DNA of 40,085 nucleotides, taken from a virus. Positions 39,165 through 40,085 of this stretch are shown piece by piece (the stretch's first letter is position 1; every line of letters starts with the position of its first letter). The stretch spans positions 1 through 40,085 of IMG/VR virus record IMGVR_UViG_3300009285_002274. The stretch is one strand, 5' to 3'. Made by a program: the position numbers and the translations under genes. The notes under the pieces were generated by a model that was not told the DNA's origin, made no database searches, and saw only the letters and a program-made list of their open reading frames with translations.

Positions 39165-40045
39165 AAACTAAAGATGGTGAGTGGTGGGATCATTCGTGGA
39201 ATGTGGCGCCGGGGTGTACGAAGGTGTCTCCGGAGTGCGATCACTGCTGGGCTTTAAGTATGGCGAAGCGGTTGCAGGGTATGGGGAAGCCGGGGTATGT
39301 GGGGCTGGTGAGTGAGAAGGGCAACTGGTCCGGGAAAGTGAACCTGATGGATGACAGGCTGAAGGCACCATTTGATCTGAAAAAGCCGCGTGTGATCGCG
39401 GTAAATTTGATGGGTGACCTGTTCCATCCCGAGGTCAACGATTCATTCTTATTTGAAGTGTGTGTGACCATGAAATTGGCTGATTGGCATACCTACATGG
39501 TCCTGACCAAACGTCCGGAAAGAGCGGCTGCCTTTATAAAGAAAAACGCAATAATACCAATATCCAATGTCTGGATCGGATGTACGGCGGGGACGCAGCG
39601 GTCGGCGAATGAGAGGTGGGCGCCGATGTCGCTTATGGCGCAGTTGGGCTGGAATACCTGGGTGAGCAGTGAGCCGAGGCTGGAGGCGATCGACTGGCAT
39701 GGCTGGAATTTTCTGAAGCGGATGGTGACGGGCGGGGAGAGCGGTCCGTATGCCAGACCGATGAGTGTGTTGTGGGCGCGGGAGGATCGGGACTGGTGCC
39801 AGCGGCAGGGGGTGGCGTTCTGGTTCAAGCAGTGGGGGGAGTGGGCGCCGATGATCCCGGGGATGAAGATGTATGAGCTGCCGCAGGATTACCCCTCGAC
39901 GATGATGGGCGGGGAGAAGATGGTGCGCTTCGGGAAGCTGGCGGGGAGGGTTTTGGATGGCAGGACGTGGGAGGAGGCCCCCCTGTCTCCTGCGGAGACA
40001 TCCCCCCAAATCGAAGTACACGATTTAGGGGGAAAAGATGCCTGA
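39161..40045 (+). CDS. DUF5131 protein (phage Gp37/Gp68-like)
   Basis: The 294-residue protein has a cysteine cluster CTKVSPECDHC (residues 19, 26, 29) after a WNVAPG segment, as in DUF5131, plus VTGGESG and WFKQWGEW motifs near residues 190 and 223. DUF5131 proteins are thought to be iron-sulphur or radical-SAM-like, but a firm role is not known. The C-terminus after DGRTWEE is a palindromic repeat (39978-40032) and differs from the paralog at 2-61, so the native end is probably lost. It overlaps the DUF4326 start. Confidence 0.8.
   Translation: MKTKDGEWWDHSWNVAPGCTKVSPECDHCWALSMAKRLQGMGKPGYVGLVSEKGNWSGKVNLMDDRLKAPFDLKKPRVIAVNLMGDLFHPEVNDSFLFEVCVTMKLADWHTYMVLTKRPERAAAFIKKNAIIPISNVWIGCTAGTQRSANERWAPMSLMAQLGWNTWVSSEPRLEAIDWHGWNFLKRMVTGGESGPYARPMSVLWAREDRDWCQRQGVAFWFKQWGEWAPMIPGMKMYELPQDYPSTMMGGEKMVRFGKLAGRVLDGRTWEEAPLSPAETSPQIEVHDLGGKDA
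39978..40032 (+). repeat. palindromic repeat, family B copy 2
   Basis: CCCCCCTGTCTCCTGCGGAGACATCCCCCC with inner TGTCTCC/GGAGACA arms, followed by AAATCG...CGATTT and AGGGGGA. Same plan as 38350-38407. It replaces the natural end of the DUF5131 reading frame. Confidence 0.6.
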
Positions 40046-40085
40046 GAGAATTCAACGCAAGCGGACGAAGGGTTGGCGAATGCCA
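40038..40085 (+). CDS. DUF4326-type protein, N-terminus only
   Basis: The first 16 residues are MPERIQRKRTKGWRMP, the usual opening of small DUF4326 proteins seen in phages and bacteria. The gene runs off the window edge. It overlaps the DUF5131 stop by eight bases. Confidence 0.65.
   Translation, partial: MPERIQRKRTKGWRMP

Noticed and set aside
1-40085. Circular closure by joining the two window ends
   Set aside because: Reading the DUF4326 start across the join into base 1 gives a short non-homologous frame, and the DUF5131 copies at the two edges are similar but not identical.
1-40085. tRNA genes and CRISPR arrays
   Set aside because: No cloverleaf-like segment or regularly spaced direct repeat array was found by eye; a dedicated scan was not possible.

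Overview
The window is most of a tailed-phage genome with siphovirus-type gene order and a lysogeny module, so it is probably a temperate phage or integrated prophage. The host cannot be fixed from the sequence alone. Clustered GC-rich palindromic repeats (CCCCACCCCC...AAATTG/CAATTTGG...AGGGGAG), GGAGG-type ribosome sites, and DUF5131/DUF4326 and DUF4236/Excalibur-type proteins fit an uncultured Anaerolineae-like Chloroflexota bacterium; this is inference. No host gene, tRNA, rRNA or CRISPR array was seen.

Layout. 1-2554 holds the end of a DUF5131 gene, small unknown genes, and a GH25-type endolysin. 2563-2764 is a promoter followed by a leader RNA that can fold in two mutually exclusive ways ahead of a small gene at 2765. 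3171-4041 is a promoter plus terminator just upstream of holin-like genes. 4057-11661 is packaging and head: TerS-like, TerL, portal, MuF-type protein, scaffold, major capsid protein, a beta-helix protein and a decoration candidate. 11746-17389 is connector and tail: head-tail connectors, two tail-tube paralogs, a G/GT tail chaperone pair with a -1 frameshift site at CCCTTTC, and tape measure. 17386-22803 is the tail tip and ends in a variable protein. 22679-24158 is a diversity-generating retroelement (DGR): variable repeat (VR), hairpin, template repeat (TR) and reverse transcriptase. It should diversify the C-terminal lectin-like domain of the tail-tip protein at 21496-22803.

24563-28083 (minus strand) is the lysogeny module: large serine recombinase, DUF4236/Excalibur membrane protein, lipoprotein, small membrane protein and an XRE-type repressor. 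A divergent control region with palindromic operators (28084-28188) separates it from the rightward early genes: a Cro-like candidate, small genes, a tyrosine recombinase, ParB, a helix-turn-helix (HTH) protein and a membrane protein. A primase-helicase gene follows, split in two frames by an exact 77-bp tandem duplication. Just after it comes an iteron and AT-rich region that looks like a replication origin (36754-37104). The right end holds small genes, a full DUF5131 gene and the start of a DUF4326 gene. Several right-end genes have palindromic repeats translated as part of the protein.

The most notable items are the DGR (26 template-adenine substitutions between TR and VR, and no other kind inside the paired segment), the bistable leader RNA at 2598-2764, the candidate origin, the in-frame repeat family, two unrelated integrases in one phage, and the 77-bp duplication, which may be an assembly artefact.
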